64,000 nt of DNA. It comes from Prosopocoilus inquinatus. Its lineage: Eukaryota; Arthropoda; Insecta; Coleoptera; Lucanidae. Below the pieces are notes generated by a model. The model had not been told where the DNA came from. It saw only the letters and a list, made by a program, of their open reading frames with translations, and ran no database searches. The stretch covers positions 11,490,501 through 11,554,500 of the forward strand of contig CM069877.1 of the NCBI GenBank assembly GCA_036172665.1. The letters run 5' to 3'. Shown here in pieces: positions 42,773-55,900 of this stretch; positions within the stretch are counted from its first letter, which is position 1; every line of letters begins with the position of its first letter. The position numbers and the translations under genes are program-made.

Positions 42773-43350
42773 TAGAGATGGTCCAGGGAATGGCCGCGTT
42801 CAGGGACGCTCAGTGGCTGAGTTGCTTACTCAGCAAAAGTTTGTGATTGGCTCACATTAAGGTAAAAGCCAATCACAAACGACCGCTGAGTAAGCAACTC
42901 AGCCGCTGAGCGCCCGCTGAACGCGCCCATTGGGGCATTGAAAGCACCTATACGGATGCATTCACCGGGGTGTATACACGAATGTACCGGGTGCATTCAA
43001 AAATTTTAATTTCCCGCGCAAATCTAACGAGAAATAACCTCTTCTTGATTTAATTGTTTGCAGGTGGTTTACAGGGTTTAATGCTTTGGTTTGATGTTTC
43101 ATAGTGTGTGATGAATAGCTGAATAGTAAACTTTTAAGTTTAAGCGAAAGCTGTATACCTTAGGATCTGAACAAAATGAGTAAGTTTTTGAAATTAACAT
43201 TACAAGATAATTGTCTAGCGATAGTCCGATTTTGAAGCACTTTTTATATCTTATAAATGTAGGCAACCGGGCAATGCACCCGGTGCATTGGGTGTGCATT
43301 CCGTGATTCCACCGGTGCAAACGATTGCACCGGGTGGAATCCCATCTCCA
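42773..43350. mobile_element. hAT-type MITE of the TAGAGATGGG family, inverted copy
   Basis: It runs from TAGAGATGGTCCAGGGAATG to GGTGGAATCCCATCTCCA, flanked by the exact 8-bp duplication CTGCAAAG (42765-42772 and 43351-43358). Relative to the 39.9-kb copy it is in the opposite orientation. It carries an extra foldback at about 42793-42930 (CTGAGTTGCTTACTCAGC with its complement) that interrupts the left end. Confidence 0.88.
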
Positions 43351-43479
43351 CTGCAAAGTGAATGAAAAATAGTTTGTCCGTTATTTTATTTTCAATAATA
43401 TGTGAATACCACAGTTAATTTCCATTTGTAAAATACCTAAATTTGGCGGTATTAGAATAACTTGTCGTTTACGCTTCGA

Positions 43480-43785
43480 AAATGTTGGCGACCCTGGCTC
43501 TAACACGGACAAGGACAACACGGTTGGCTTGGCAACGCTTATAAAGGCTGCGGTAAGTGAACGGTCGTAGTGGTCAGACCAAATCACGTGATCACTTTTC
43601 TCAGTTGCTGATTGGTCGGAGGGTTTAGTCGGACCGTTGACTTGACGATTCTGTTTCAATTTGACCGCTCACTTAACTCGACCAAAATTTCAAATATGAC
43701 ACTTCAACCGTTCCCTACGAAAACTTTGTCCACAGGAGCTTTTCTTTGCATCAACAAATTATTTACGTTTTCGTAAACAAGTGTA
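43480..43785 (+). promoter_or_regulatory. Probable rod promoter / 5'UTR
   Basis: The region immediately upstream of the rod start contains TTATAAAGG near 43539, a CACGTG-containing palindrome (ATCACGTGAT) near 43586 and an inverted CCAAT (GATTGGTC) near 43611. A 16-bp inverted pair (TAAGTGAACGGTC and GACCGCTCACTTA) brackets the last two. The transcription start is unknown. Confidence 0.35.
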
Positions 43786-43920
43786 ATGGACGACTGGGAT
43801 ATAATAGAGTGTGGTTTCAACACGGCCGATGAAACCCTCAACTTCGGAACCAGAAACCTCGCGAGCGGCGACAACCTCTACGAAGCCTGCACTCTAGCAT
43901 CACTAAGATGCAGTCAGGTG
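43786..43920 (+). CDS. rod: rod exon 1
   Basis: Starts ATGGACGACTGGGAT and encodes residues 1-45, ending CSQV, with donor GTG/GTAAGT. Phase 0. No earlier in-frame ATG fits. Confidence 0.85.
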
Positions 43921-46900
43921 GTAAGTATACGGCAAGCAAAGCATCCACATAACAACTGTTTTTTTTTTATTGGTTTTGTTACAGCCTGGGAACTCAGTCG
44001 TAAACTTGAGGGCCACCACCAAAGCGGGCAAAGTTTTTCTATCAATCGACAGCACAATTAAAGTGTTTGCGAACGCCTTGTGCAATGACTTAAGCTTAAG
44101 CGTGTCCTTTGAGGAAGCCATAGACGCATTTTGTGTTACAGACGACGGAAGATTCTTAATTATTTGTTTACGAAACGGACTCGTCCACTGCGTTGATTCC
44201 GCAGACGAAAACAAAGTCGTGTTCAGCAAGTATGTATTAAGTGAATAATCGGGGGACCAAAATTAAATGAGTTTGTTGTAATGATTGAAGGTCTGTCGTC
44301 GATGATAATACAGATGATTACAATGTGATGTTCGTCGATTGTTTCATGGAATGTTACTGTGACAGTTCCATGAGTGTTCTGGCTGCGCTCAGCGATGGCA
44401 AAATTTTCAGGTAAATAGGGGGATGGCCTTCCACAATATAATTTAATTTCAAACTGTAAATTGCAGGATTTTATTTGAATTGGTTGGGGAAATGTCAAGT
44501 GCGGATGAAGTCGTGACTGATTTAATAGTAGATTTCGATTGTTTCGTTAAGACCATGTCGTTTAATGGTTCGGTTATTTTAGCCGATGGGAAGAAATTGT
44601 GCGTTTATGATGTTCCAAGTGAGGACCTACAGGTCTGCGATGGTTTAAATTTGAAGCAGGTTTATCCTTATGACAGTAGGTATGTTTGTTTTGAGATTTT
44701 AAGTGTGTCTTAAACGCCGACACTTGCTCACCAGCAGTCATTTGTTTGAGTTCGTGTTGGCAATATTTACTTCTCGTGGAGAAGAAGGGAGAGAAAGAAT
44801 CCAAAAACAAGTGACTGAAGAGCTTCTCTAAAACACAAAGTGACGGATGAGTGCCATCTGTTCCACAGAGGCAGAAGCTTTTAGGAACATTTTCCTTTGT
44901 TTTTACTTTCCTCAATAAATAAATTGAAAATGGTAAATGAAAGCCGATTGATTCTAGCAGTAGTTTTGTTGGGCGCCATCTGTTGGAAAGAGCTTTCCGA
45001 AACTGTTTAATTTTGAATTAATACTTTTGGTAACGGAAGTAGATATTGAACGGCCACTTAAAATAAAAGTTCCTTTGGAAGGATCTTGCCGAGATACATC
45101 AATAAATGACGGAGGAGCGCCATCTGTTGTACGCAAGCCGAAGTTTTTATAAACTCGTTTTTAATTCGAAATTTGTGAAGCCAACAGGAAATTAGAGATT
45201 TCGCAACTTGCAGGAAAATAAAACGAAAATCAATCTGCGCAATGATCATACGCGAAGCGCCACCTCTGCGCAGCCGTTTGAATCTCTCCGCGCTTTTATT
45301 TTATGTAACAATATCCCGTTAACTTTTCATCGCAAGGTTTAAATTTTTTTCAAGTGAAAAATTGTTTTTAAGCACAGTTGACTATTAAAGTAAATCTGTC
45401 AGTTTTGGCGGGTGGTGGAGGGGCGCCATCTGTTGGGCGCAAGCAGATTTTTTTCAAACCGCCTTTTAAAAAAAAGAAAAAGTTTCAAATTTCAAAATTT
45501 GTGAAACCGATAGGAAGCTAGAGATTTCGAAACTTGCAAGAAAACAAAACGAACTTGCATTGATTATACACGAAGCGCCATCTCTGCGCTTTTTTTTAAA
45601 CTCTTTCCACGCTTTTAGTTTTATCTAACAATTTCCAGTGAACTTTTTTAATCGCAAGATTTAATTCTTCTTAAAGTGAAAAATTGTTTTCGAGCACAGT
45701 TTTGTCGAGTGGCAGAGGAGCGCCATCTGTTGGACGCAAGCAGAAATTTTTTCAAATAAGCTCGTTTTTTGAGAAAATATCGAATTTCGAAGTTGTTACT
45801 GTAACACAATATAAAAGTAATTAGAGATTTCAAAACTTGCATCGATTATACACGAAGCGCCATCTCTGTGCTATCTTTTAAACCCTTCCACGTTTTTAGT
45901 TTGTGCGACAATTTCCCGTGAATTTTTTTAATCGCAAGATTTAATTCTTCTTAAAGTGAAAAGTTGTTTTCGAGTACAGTTTTGTCGAGTGGCAGAGGAG
46001 CGCCATCTGTTGGACGCAGGCAGAAAGTTTTTCAAACACTCTCGTTTTTTGAGAAAGCATCGAATTTCGAAATTGTAAGATCACATAAAAATAATTAGAG
46101 ACTTCGAAACTTGCAAGAAAACAAAACGAAAATCGGCCTGCATTAATTATATTATATGGGAAGCGCCATCTAGACGCTGTTTTTTAAAACGTCCGACGCT
46201 TTTAGATTACGTGACATTTTCCCTTGAGCAAAATTTTGTTTTCCTTGAAGAGAAAAATAGTCTTCAAGCAATTTCAGTTAAAAAAAATCTCTGTTTTGGC
46301 GAGTGGTAGAGGGGGCGCCATCTGTTGGACGCAAGCAGAAGTTTTCTCAAATTCAACCTCATTTTTTTTGTGAAATTTCAAATTATTCTTAAAGTGAAAA
46401 ATTGTTTTCAAGCACCGTTTTGTCGAGTGGCAGAGGAGCGCCATCTGTTGGACGCAGGCAGAAAGTTTTTCAAACACCCTCGTTTTTTTTATTTTTTAGA
46501 AAGTATCGAATTTCGAAATTGTACAACCGTATAAAATTATTAATTAGAGATTTCGAAACTTACAAGTAAACAAAACGAAAATCGCCTCGCATTAATTATT
46601 ATATGGGAAGCGCCATCTAGACCCTGTTTTTTGAAGAATTACAAAGACTTGTTTTAGGAAAAAGAAAAGCTGTAGGTATTCGTTTCTTGCGTTTGAAGTT
46701 TTTTAATTTTAAAGTGATAATTTGACAAGAAAGAAATTTGGGGAACTTTTACTTTATATTGTTAAGGAATTCTTTGATTATCAATTTCAGTTTATTCATT
46801 TGCATCGACGAACACGGAAACCTGCTCCAAATCTGCTCCAGAACGTTACTCCACGTGAACATAAGCAGCGACGTCGACTTCGAGAGCTTCGTTTTCATCC

Positions 46901-49900
46901 GAAATCCCTTGGGCCCTTCACAAATTTTGGCTCTCGTGAAACCCCCCGACTCAGACCTACAGAACATCCAAGCCCTTACGTACCCAGGCAAGTTCAAAAA
47001 ATCTTAGCGCTTTGTTTACCCAAAATAATAATATTTTGTTGCAATGTCAGGTCAAAAAGCGATCGTAGGATGTCGCTATTTTATCTGTTCATAATAATAA
47101 TAATAATGTAGCTTTATTAACGACGGGAAGCAGCAAAAAGCTGTTACGATCCCAACCGTGAACCTCAAACGCTTACAACAACAAAAGAATACAGGGTGAT
47201 TCAGAATAAGTTAACCACAGATAGCCTTTGAAAAAAACAAAGCAAATAACTGTAGACATGGATGCAAGTATCTAGATTCAGTGTCTAAATACTTTTTGAG
47301 TATCTAGATACATATCTCAGATACTACTAAAAAATATAACTTTATCTGCATCTAGATACAATTACAGTGTATCTATTCATTTGAGATACTAAGATACATT
47401 TTAGATACATTTTGAACTTCCATAAAAATAGCAGACCTTGGCGGAAATGCAACCTCCGATTTTACAGTCTCTTTCTTTTGATTTTCCCCTCTTGTTAATT
47501 ATGTTTTCCAGTTTGTCAAATGACTGTTCTATTTAAAATGCGATTTGAGAGCACTTTACTCTTACGTCGATTTCAAACATTTCGATCTCCTCGGTATATG
47601 ACGATGGATATTCAGATTTTGACACGTGTATTTTAGGTTTGGGAAGATGCGGGAACTTTCATAAAGAATATTTTTTTCTGAGAAATCGATAACAAAAAAG
47701 TTTTCCAACTTTTTTCTGGACCCTGTATCTTAGAAACTATGCGCTTGCCGACATATATTTATATGAACTTTTTTTCATAATTCGACGTGAAGAACTAGCC
47801 CTTGACGTTTGTCCTCTCGTAAAAGTTACACCCTGTATAATATAGGGTGTTACCAAAGTAATGTCATTTACAACCGCTAATATTATTCGCAATAAGAAAA
47901 AAGATTATCGCAATTAACAAAATGAAAGTAATGTGTCTACTATAACCGGTTTTATGCGAGCTGAAGCTTTTTACAAATCCACGAATATCACTCGGGCAAA
48001 TATAAATTTGCTATAATTAACAAGTTTTTATTTTATTTTTTATTTTATAATTATTTTAATTAAAAATTTGGACATTCTGTATGGGGTATTACTGAACACT
48101 AGTCATTCATAAAACCGCAAGTATCGCTAATGAAAATAAAAAATTCTCAAAATTAGTCAGCAAAATAAAACTGCATTTAAAAAAAATCTAATTAATAAAT
48201 AACTATATAATACAGGGTGTTACCAAACTGATTTATAAAACCGGCAATATTACACACAAGAAAAAAACATGTCGTTATTAACAAAATAAAACTAATGTGT
48301 CTATTATACAGGGTTTTATAGAGCTGAAGCTTTTACAAATCCACAAATATTACTTGACATATTAAGTTCTCAGTAAGTCACAAAAATTTCAGAAATCTTT
48401 AAAATTAGTTTAAATTAGAAGTTTGCACATTTTTTATGTGGGGTTTTACCGAACAATAAAAAATTGTGGTAGGTAACAAAATGAGACTTTAAAAATTGTA
48501 AAGTGAAACAAAACGTTCCACCGTACAGGGTGTTACCAAGCTGAAACTTTTTTTTAAAAACCCACAAATAACAACCATTCAGTAAAATACAAATGTGCAG
48601 CGATTAACACATCTACGTTCTAATAAAACTTTCAATTTTGAAAAAAAAAAGAATTTATTTTGGAATTACATACGAGGAGTTACCGAACTGACGATTTCAA
48701 CTGTCGATCAGTTGAAATTGCTGTAATGAACAGAACACTTTTTTATAACTTTTTTTTTTCTAATTAAAACTTGTAACTATGCGTACTGGGTGTTACCAGA
48801 CTCATGTTATTTATAAAAACCCCAATATTACCCACAATAAGAAAAGAAAATTGTCGTAATTAACGAAATGAATTTAGCGGGTCTACTATACAGGGTTTTA
48901 CCGAGTTGGAGCTTTTACGAATTCACAAATATCACTCTACACTTTCTGTATAGGGTATTATTGAACACAAGTCATTCATAAAACCCCAAGTATCGCTAAC
49001 AAAAATTAAAAATTCTCGGAACCAATCAGCAAAATAAAACTTTTCAGTTTTTTTTTAAATTAAAACTCTTAACTGTATAATACAGAGTGGTACCAAACTG
49101 ATGGCATTTATAAAACCGCCGATATTATCCGCAATAAAAAAAAATGTAATTAACAAAATGAAAGTAATGTGTCTACCCTACAGGGTTTTACCGAGCTGAA
49201 GCTTTTACAAATCCACAAATATTACTCGGAGAAACGTAAGTTTTCAGTAAGTCACAAAAATTTCAAAATCTTTTTAATTAGTTAAAAATTAAGTTAAAAA
49301 TTTGCAGATTTTTTTTATGCGGGGTATTACCGAACAATAAAACATTGTGGTAAGTAACAAAATGAGATTTTTAAAAATTTTAAAGTGAAACAAAAACTTC
49401 CACCGTACAGGGTGTTACCGAGCTGAAACTTTTTTTTAAAAACCCACAAATAACACCTATTCAGTGAAATACAAATATGTTAATTAACACATCTACAGGT
49501 CAAAAAGCGATCGTAAGATGTCGCTATTTAAGTTATTTAACACGTTCTAAAACTCTCAATTTTGAAACAAAAAAGAAATTATGTACGGGTAGTTACCGAA
49601 CAGACATCGACAATTGAAATTGCTGTAATGAACAGAACACTTTCTAAAAAACCTGAACAAAAAAATTATACAGGGTGTTATCAAACTGTAGTTAACTGTG
49701 ATATCAAATCAAATCAGTTTTATTTCAAAATGTTATAGTGTTTGAAATTAGTCATTTTGAGAAATAATACATGAACTAAAAGGATAATAGACCCAAAAAA
49801 GAAAAAAATTAAATGTAGAGAAAAATTATAAAATTAATATAAGTCAAGAAAAAAAAATCGCAGTTATATTATTTTTTAATGAACGTAACATTTTGAAGTC

Positions 49901-52900
49901 GATACGGAGTGTAACGGAACTAAAATCGCAGAAATGTTGCACAAATTAGACCTTGCCTTCGTGTTTCTAACCGGATGCAGGTGTTTCCCGGTTACCGAAA
50001 GGTCGCGGTCGAGTGAACTGACACCGGAACGTTTCGATTATAATTTCATTTTTTTAAAACTATTTCCAATTTTGACAGTGTCAGTTTAATGTTTAAAAAA
50101 TATTTTCGTACAATTTTAATCGGACGAGGGTCGACTTCTGTTCGACGTTCTAAAACTCATCAATTTTGAGACAAGAAGAAATTATAGACGAGCACTGACT
50201 TCGACAATTGCAATAGCCGTAATGAACAGAACATTTTTTTTTAACTTGAAGAATCAAATTATACAGGGTGTTGCCAAACTGAAGTTGAACAAAAATAAAT
50301 TTTCTATTTAAAAAGACATACTGCTGAAAAAAAAATGTGAAAATTATCACTGATTTTAGTGTGTACATTATTCACATTTTTCGGAAAAAGTATCTGTATC
50401 TGCATCTAGATACATATTTGTGAAAGTATCTGCATCTGTATCTAGATACTATTAGAAATGTATCTTTAACAACACTGAGTATAAGTATGAGTATGACTAG
50501 AAACTAGAAACAGTCTCAATACAGACTTTTTAATTAAAACCAACTAAATTATAGACAAAATATTCCATTAGAAGATGGAATAATGCTGTTTTATGAATTT
50601 ACAAATTTGACATCTTACTGTGTGTAGGCTTGTTGTGTAACACATACCGAACCTTATATCATTGTAAAGCTTAATCAAAGACCTATTAAATTCTGTCATA
50701 ACATATAGGGTGTTCCATTTAAACTAACCGAGTAAAATAAACATCGGAGTTATGAATTCACCCTGTGTAAGATAATAGGAATATGTTCGAGATGGGAATT
50801 GTTTTCTGTTGCATAGAGGTTATGTAATGTTACTGTAAAATTTAAAAGCCGAATTTTAATAAACATCTAATCTGTAAAACGTCAAATAATAGCATTTTTT
50901 TACATTGAAATGTCAATATCTCAAGAACTATTAGGTTTAGGTACATAATGTCCTTATAATAAATTTATCTACTCCTAAAGGCGAATCGAAATAAACCATA
51001 ATATACAGTACGTTCCATTTAAAAGAACACAACTTTGGTCTGGCACAGCCACACGGAACATCCTGTATAATTGTAACTAATTTTAAATCATGCATCTATA
51101 TCACAGGTAAGTAATAGCGAAAGCAGATTTAAAAATCTGCATTAATATAGGCGCTATCCACCGAATACGCACTATTGGCTCACCCTGTATACACTGTGTC
51201 CATATTTCGATGCTCACCATTGGCATCTCGGTTATTAGAAGATACAGAGCAATGGTTAAATGGGGAATGTTTTGCAGAATTCAACGCTCGCAACAAATCT
51301 CATTTCAAATTCACCATAACTTTTTAAATTTTAAGATAATTTAAGAAAACCAAAATTTGACGATTTCAATAATCCTCAATAACTCGATAACACCTGATGT
51401 GACCACTTATAAACTTTTACATTGTTCAGACACTTTTTTAAGACAAAGTTTTTGATGCAAACAGAAACCTCCGATTGTCATTTGTTTTCAAGTTATTAGA
51501 GCTAACTTTTGTTTTTCATATGACACCCATATTAGGTTTTCAGTTAGTTAGATAGTCTTTAAAAGGAACTTTTCAACGATGTATAACATACCCGAAAAAT
51601 TTTTATTTTTAAGGGAGATATTAACAAAAACATAAATTAATCTCTCATGAAATTAGTAGGCTATGGAAGTAAACAACAATGAGAAAGCTTAAAGATATGT
51701 TAAGTATGCTGTAAAATAACGAAATGATAATAAAAGTCATAAAAGAAAAGAAAAGTAAAGAAAGCGTTCAGGTTGACTTAAAGAAACTGTTCAATATGAC
51801 GACCATTCTGTTCCACACACTTTTAACACCTTATATTAACAGAGTTTCAGACACTACAAAGTGTGTTTTCGTTTAATGATCTCAGCACATTCAGAATTCT
51901 TTGTTCTAAAATTCCCCGAGCTTTTGGCGGTGCAAAATTAAATACTTCGTTTTTAGTGGTACCCATAAATGACAGTCAAGGGGGATAAGGTCGGGCGATC
52001 TTGCAAACAATTGTACTGGTCCATTATTTGAAAGCACTCTAATTAAAGTTTTCTCTCAAAAAATGTACGTCACGACTGTTATGGGCCAGGTAACCATCCT
52101 GCTGTAACCAGATGTTCTGCATGTCGTCAGGATAAATAATTTGTTTCGAAGCAGATATTTTTCGTTCGTTAGTAGTTCCAAATATCTGTTACGTCAATAT
52201 CGTTTCGTAATTTTACAGTATTGAGTGTTTAATTTCGTAGCTTACTAATTTCATAAGGGATTAATTTATGTTTTTGTTAATATCTCCCTTAAAAATAAAA
52301 ATTTTTCGGGTATGTTATACATCGTTGAAAAGCTCTTTTTAAAGACTATCTAACTAACTAAAAACCTTATATGGGTGCCATATGAAAAACAAAAGTTAGC
52401 GCTAATAACTTGAAAACAAATGACAATCGGAGGTTTCTGTTTGCATCAAAAACTTTGTCTTAAAAAAGTGTCTGAACAATGTAAAATCGTCAAATTTTGG
52501 TTTTCTTAAATTATGTTAAAATTTAAAAAAGTTATGGTGAATTTAATAATAATAATAATAATAATAATTTATTCGTTCAATAGATCGTCCAAGCGATATA
52601 GAACACGTCACATATTGTTGAAATTGAACATTAAAACAAAAAGACAACATTTAATACAGTGCAATAAAGAGAGTTAAATAAAAGAAGAGAGAAAGGTACC
52701 CTGTATCAAGTTAATTTTGGGTCTGCTTGAGATAATCTGCCAATGAGTAGAAACACTTGTCTCTCAACCAAATTTTCAGTTTATTTTGAAAAGTTGATAA
52801 TTTGTAAGTTTCTCTTAAGAAAGATGGTAGATGATTATATATCTTTATGCAGCTATAGTGTGGTCCTCTTTCATATAGAGATAGACAATGAACAGGAAAA

Positions 52901-55900
52901 CTCAAGTTATTACTCGATCGGGTAGGATAGCGTTGCTGTATATCTTTATTCGTGGTAAACAGTGATGGGTTTTTCCTTACGAATACAGAACATTCATAAA
53001 TAAGTAAGTCAAAAACGGTTAGTATGCGAAGTTCCTGAAATAAAGGTTTGCAATGAACAAGAAAGCTTGTATTTAATATGTTTCGTATAATCCTTTTTTG
53101 GATAAGAAAGATGCGATTAACATATGAAGAAGTTCCCCAGCACATTAAACCGTACCTGATTCGCGACTCAATATTAGCAAAATAAAATAGTTTAATAACA
53201 TTGAAATCCACAACACTTTTGATTTTAAATATGATGTGGTTTAGAGAGCATAATTTTTTAGCAAGATCATCTATATGACTTTGATATGATTTTAGGTATT
53301 CATCGACATTTAGGCCTAGAAATTTTGTCACTTCAACCTGCTTTATTGACTCTTTGTTCATACGCACTAGTAAGCTAACAGGCATAGATTTACTAACTTT
53401 AAAATGAATAATACATGTTTTATTTGGATTCAAAATCAATGAGTTATTTTGACAGTATTTTGACATATTATCAGCTGCATCAGTAGCGTATTCAACAAGA
53501 CAGCTCACAGAATTGCTGGTTGTTACTAAAGATGTGTCATCTGCAAACTGACATGTCAGGACATTCTGAAGTGAGGGACTTATGTCGTTGACAAATATGA
53601 CATATAAAAGAGGGCCCAGGATTGATCCTTGTGGAACTCCAGACTTAATGTCAAGCGCTGTAGAAAGGACTTTATTTGCGGAGACAATCTGAGCACGGTT
53701 GGAGAGGTAGGATTGAAACCACTTTAACACAGATCCACGAACACCATAAGCATCTAATTTATTTAGTAGGATATTATGATTGACAGTATCGAAGGCGCTA
53801 CTATTATCAAAGAATATGCCCAGAGCGGATTTATTTGTATCTAAACTCTCGTAGATGTAACTTAGGAAATTATGGAAAGCCATTGAGGTCGATTTATGGG
53901 GCAGGAATCCATATTGAGAGGGAGATAGCAAATTATTTTTATTTAAGTAGTTTAGTAACCTCACAGCCATACATTTTTCAAAAATTTTAGATACAGCAGG
54001 TAGTATAGAAATGGGTCTGTAATTAGAGATATCACTGGTATCTCCTTTTTTATGGACTGGTATGACTTTTGCTATTTTGAGAGATGTTGGAAAATATCCT
54101 TGTTTAAAAGACTCATTTATTATGTGTGCTAAAGGTACGCTGATAATATCAGATAGATTTCTTAAAAGGGAACAAGGCACACTATCTACTCCTGCTGAAT
54201 TTTTGTTTGCAATAGATTGGATAGTTTTAAAGACTTCAGTTTCAGTAACCGGGTAAAGGTACATTGACTGATTAGTCATATTAGTTATACAAGAGAAGGA
54301 AGAGTCTAAAGTAATATTGTGTCTTGTGAAATACTCATTAAATAAATTGACTATGTGAGTATCATTCAACAAAGTTCCTTTATCATTATGCAAGGCTATT
54401 TTATCGCAGGCAGAGGGCTCACTGTTTTCATTGATAATGTTCCAAGCAGTTTTAGTCATGTTAGTGGAATTTAGTAGTACATCAGAGTAAAAGTTTTTTT
54501 TTGCCTGTAATATTATTTTTTTATGGTATTTTTTTAAATCGAACATAATCATCCTTATCATCTAAAGACCCACTGGATCTCGATTTAATAAACATATCTG
54601 ATAGTTTTTTGGAATTTGATTTGATTTCATCTGTTACCCAACTTTTATTTTTATTCAATCGTAATTTAGATTCAATTAGTGGAAATGCCTCATTAAAACA
54701 CTTTGTAAATATAGTTGAGAAACATTGATATTTCAACTCTACACCAGTAGTGTCATATATTGAATCCCATGTCTGTAATTGAAGTACTTCCCTAAATTTT
54801 TGTTTGTTTTTCGAATTAAATTGTCTACACAAGAGGTTGCGCTCATCTGATTTAAAGTTATCGGAAGTTAAGTTAAAAGTTACCTGAACTGCAAAGTGGT
54901 CGGAGAAACCTGGACAGAGTATACTTCCATTACAGTGTGTATTATTATCATAAACAAATACGTTGTTTAATTGGGTTTTACTATTTGACACCACTCGTGT
55001 GTATTGTTTAATCATCGGCAGAAAACCAAAAGAGCCCATCAAGTCAACAATATCATTAAGTTCACTAGAGCCAGGGTTTGAGAAGTTAATATTGAAATCA
55101 CCACATATCACGATTATACAGTTAGCAGATTTTAGTATCTTTACAATAACTTCTTGCAAAGATTTACAAAAGGTTTTTACATTGCCACAAGGCGATCTGT
55201 ATAAGGAAATAATAATAACTCTCCTATCATGAAAAATACATTGGAATATGCAATACTCAAATTCTTTCTCTGTGCAGTTTACGCTTAAATTGATGGCGCA
55301 GGTGTTGAGAATTGATTTTACATATATTGCAACTCCACCGCCCTTATGCAAAGAACGATTAAAACTATTGACGAGTGTATAGTTCTTTAAGCAAGGTTTT
55401 TCAAAATCTTTGAGCCAATACTCAATGACACAAAACACATCAGGATCGTTGTCTAACAGAAATAAGTCAATTAAATCTTGCTTATTGTTGAAACTTTGCA
55501 CATTAAAGGAGATGATTTTAAGTATGTCTATTCGGGGAGTGCCTACGAGTTGGTTTCTTCTTGTCTGAGTAAAAAAGCGTTGTCCCTTATTTTTTCTTGG
55601 AGATGTTCATCAAGTCGTGGATCAGGTAAATTTGGGGATCTGCGCATCTGGATGGACGCAGGTGGGAAAGTAAAATTGACCAATAGATGACTGATATGTT
55701 TCTTTGCTTGAAGTTTCAAATGGATTCCGTCAAAAGCATAATCATCGATTGAGATCACAGTATTAATACAGAAAACTTCCACATGTTCATATTTTGCTGC
55801 TAGATTGAATATTTCATAGTTTATATCCTCAATAAAACTGTTGATTCGCTTATTATAACATCTAAATGGTATGGTAGATATTACTGTGTTGGTGTGTGAC

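Noticed and set aside
39900..43320. TAGGCAACC/GGTTGCCTA words inside the hAT elements as part of the hairpin arrays
   Set aside because: Only isolated half-sites are present (near 39890 and 43260), not paired hairpins; likely chance.
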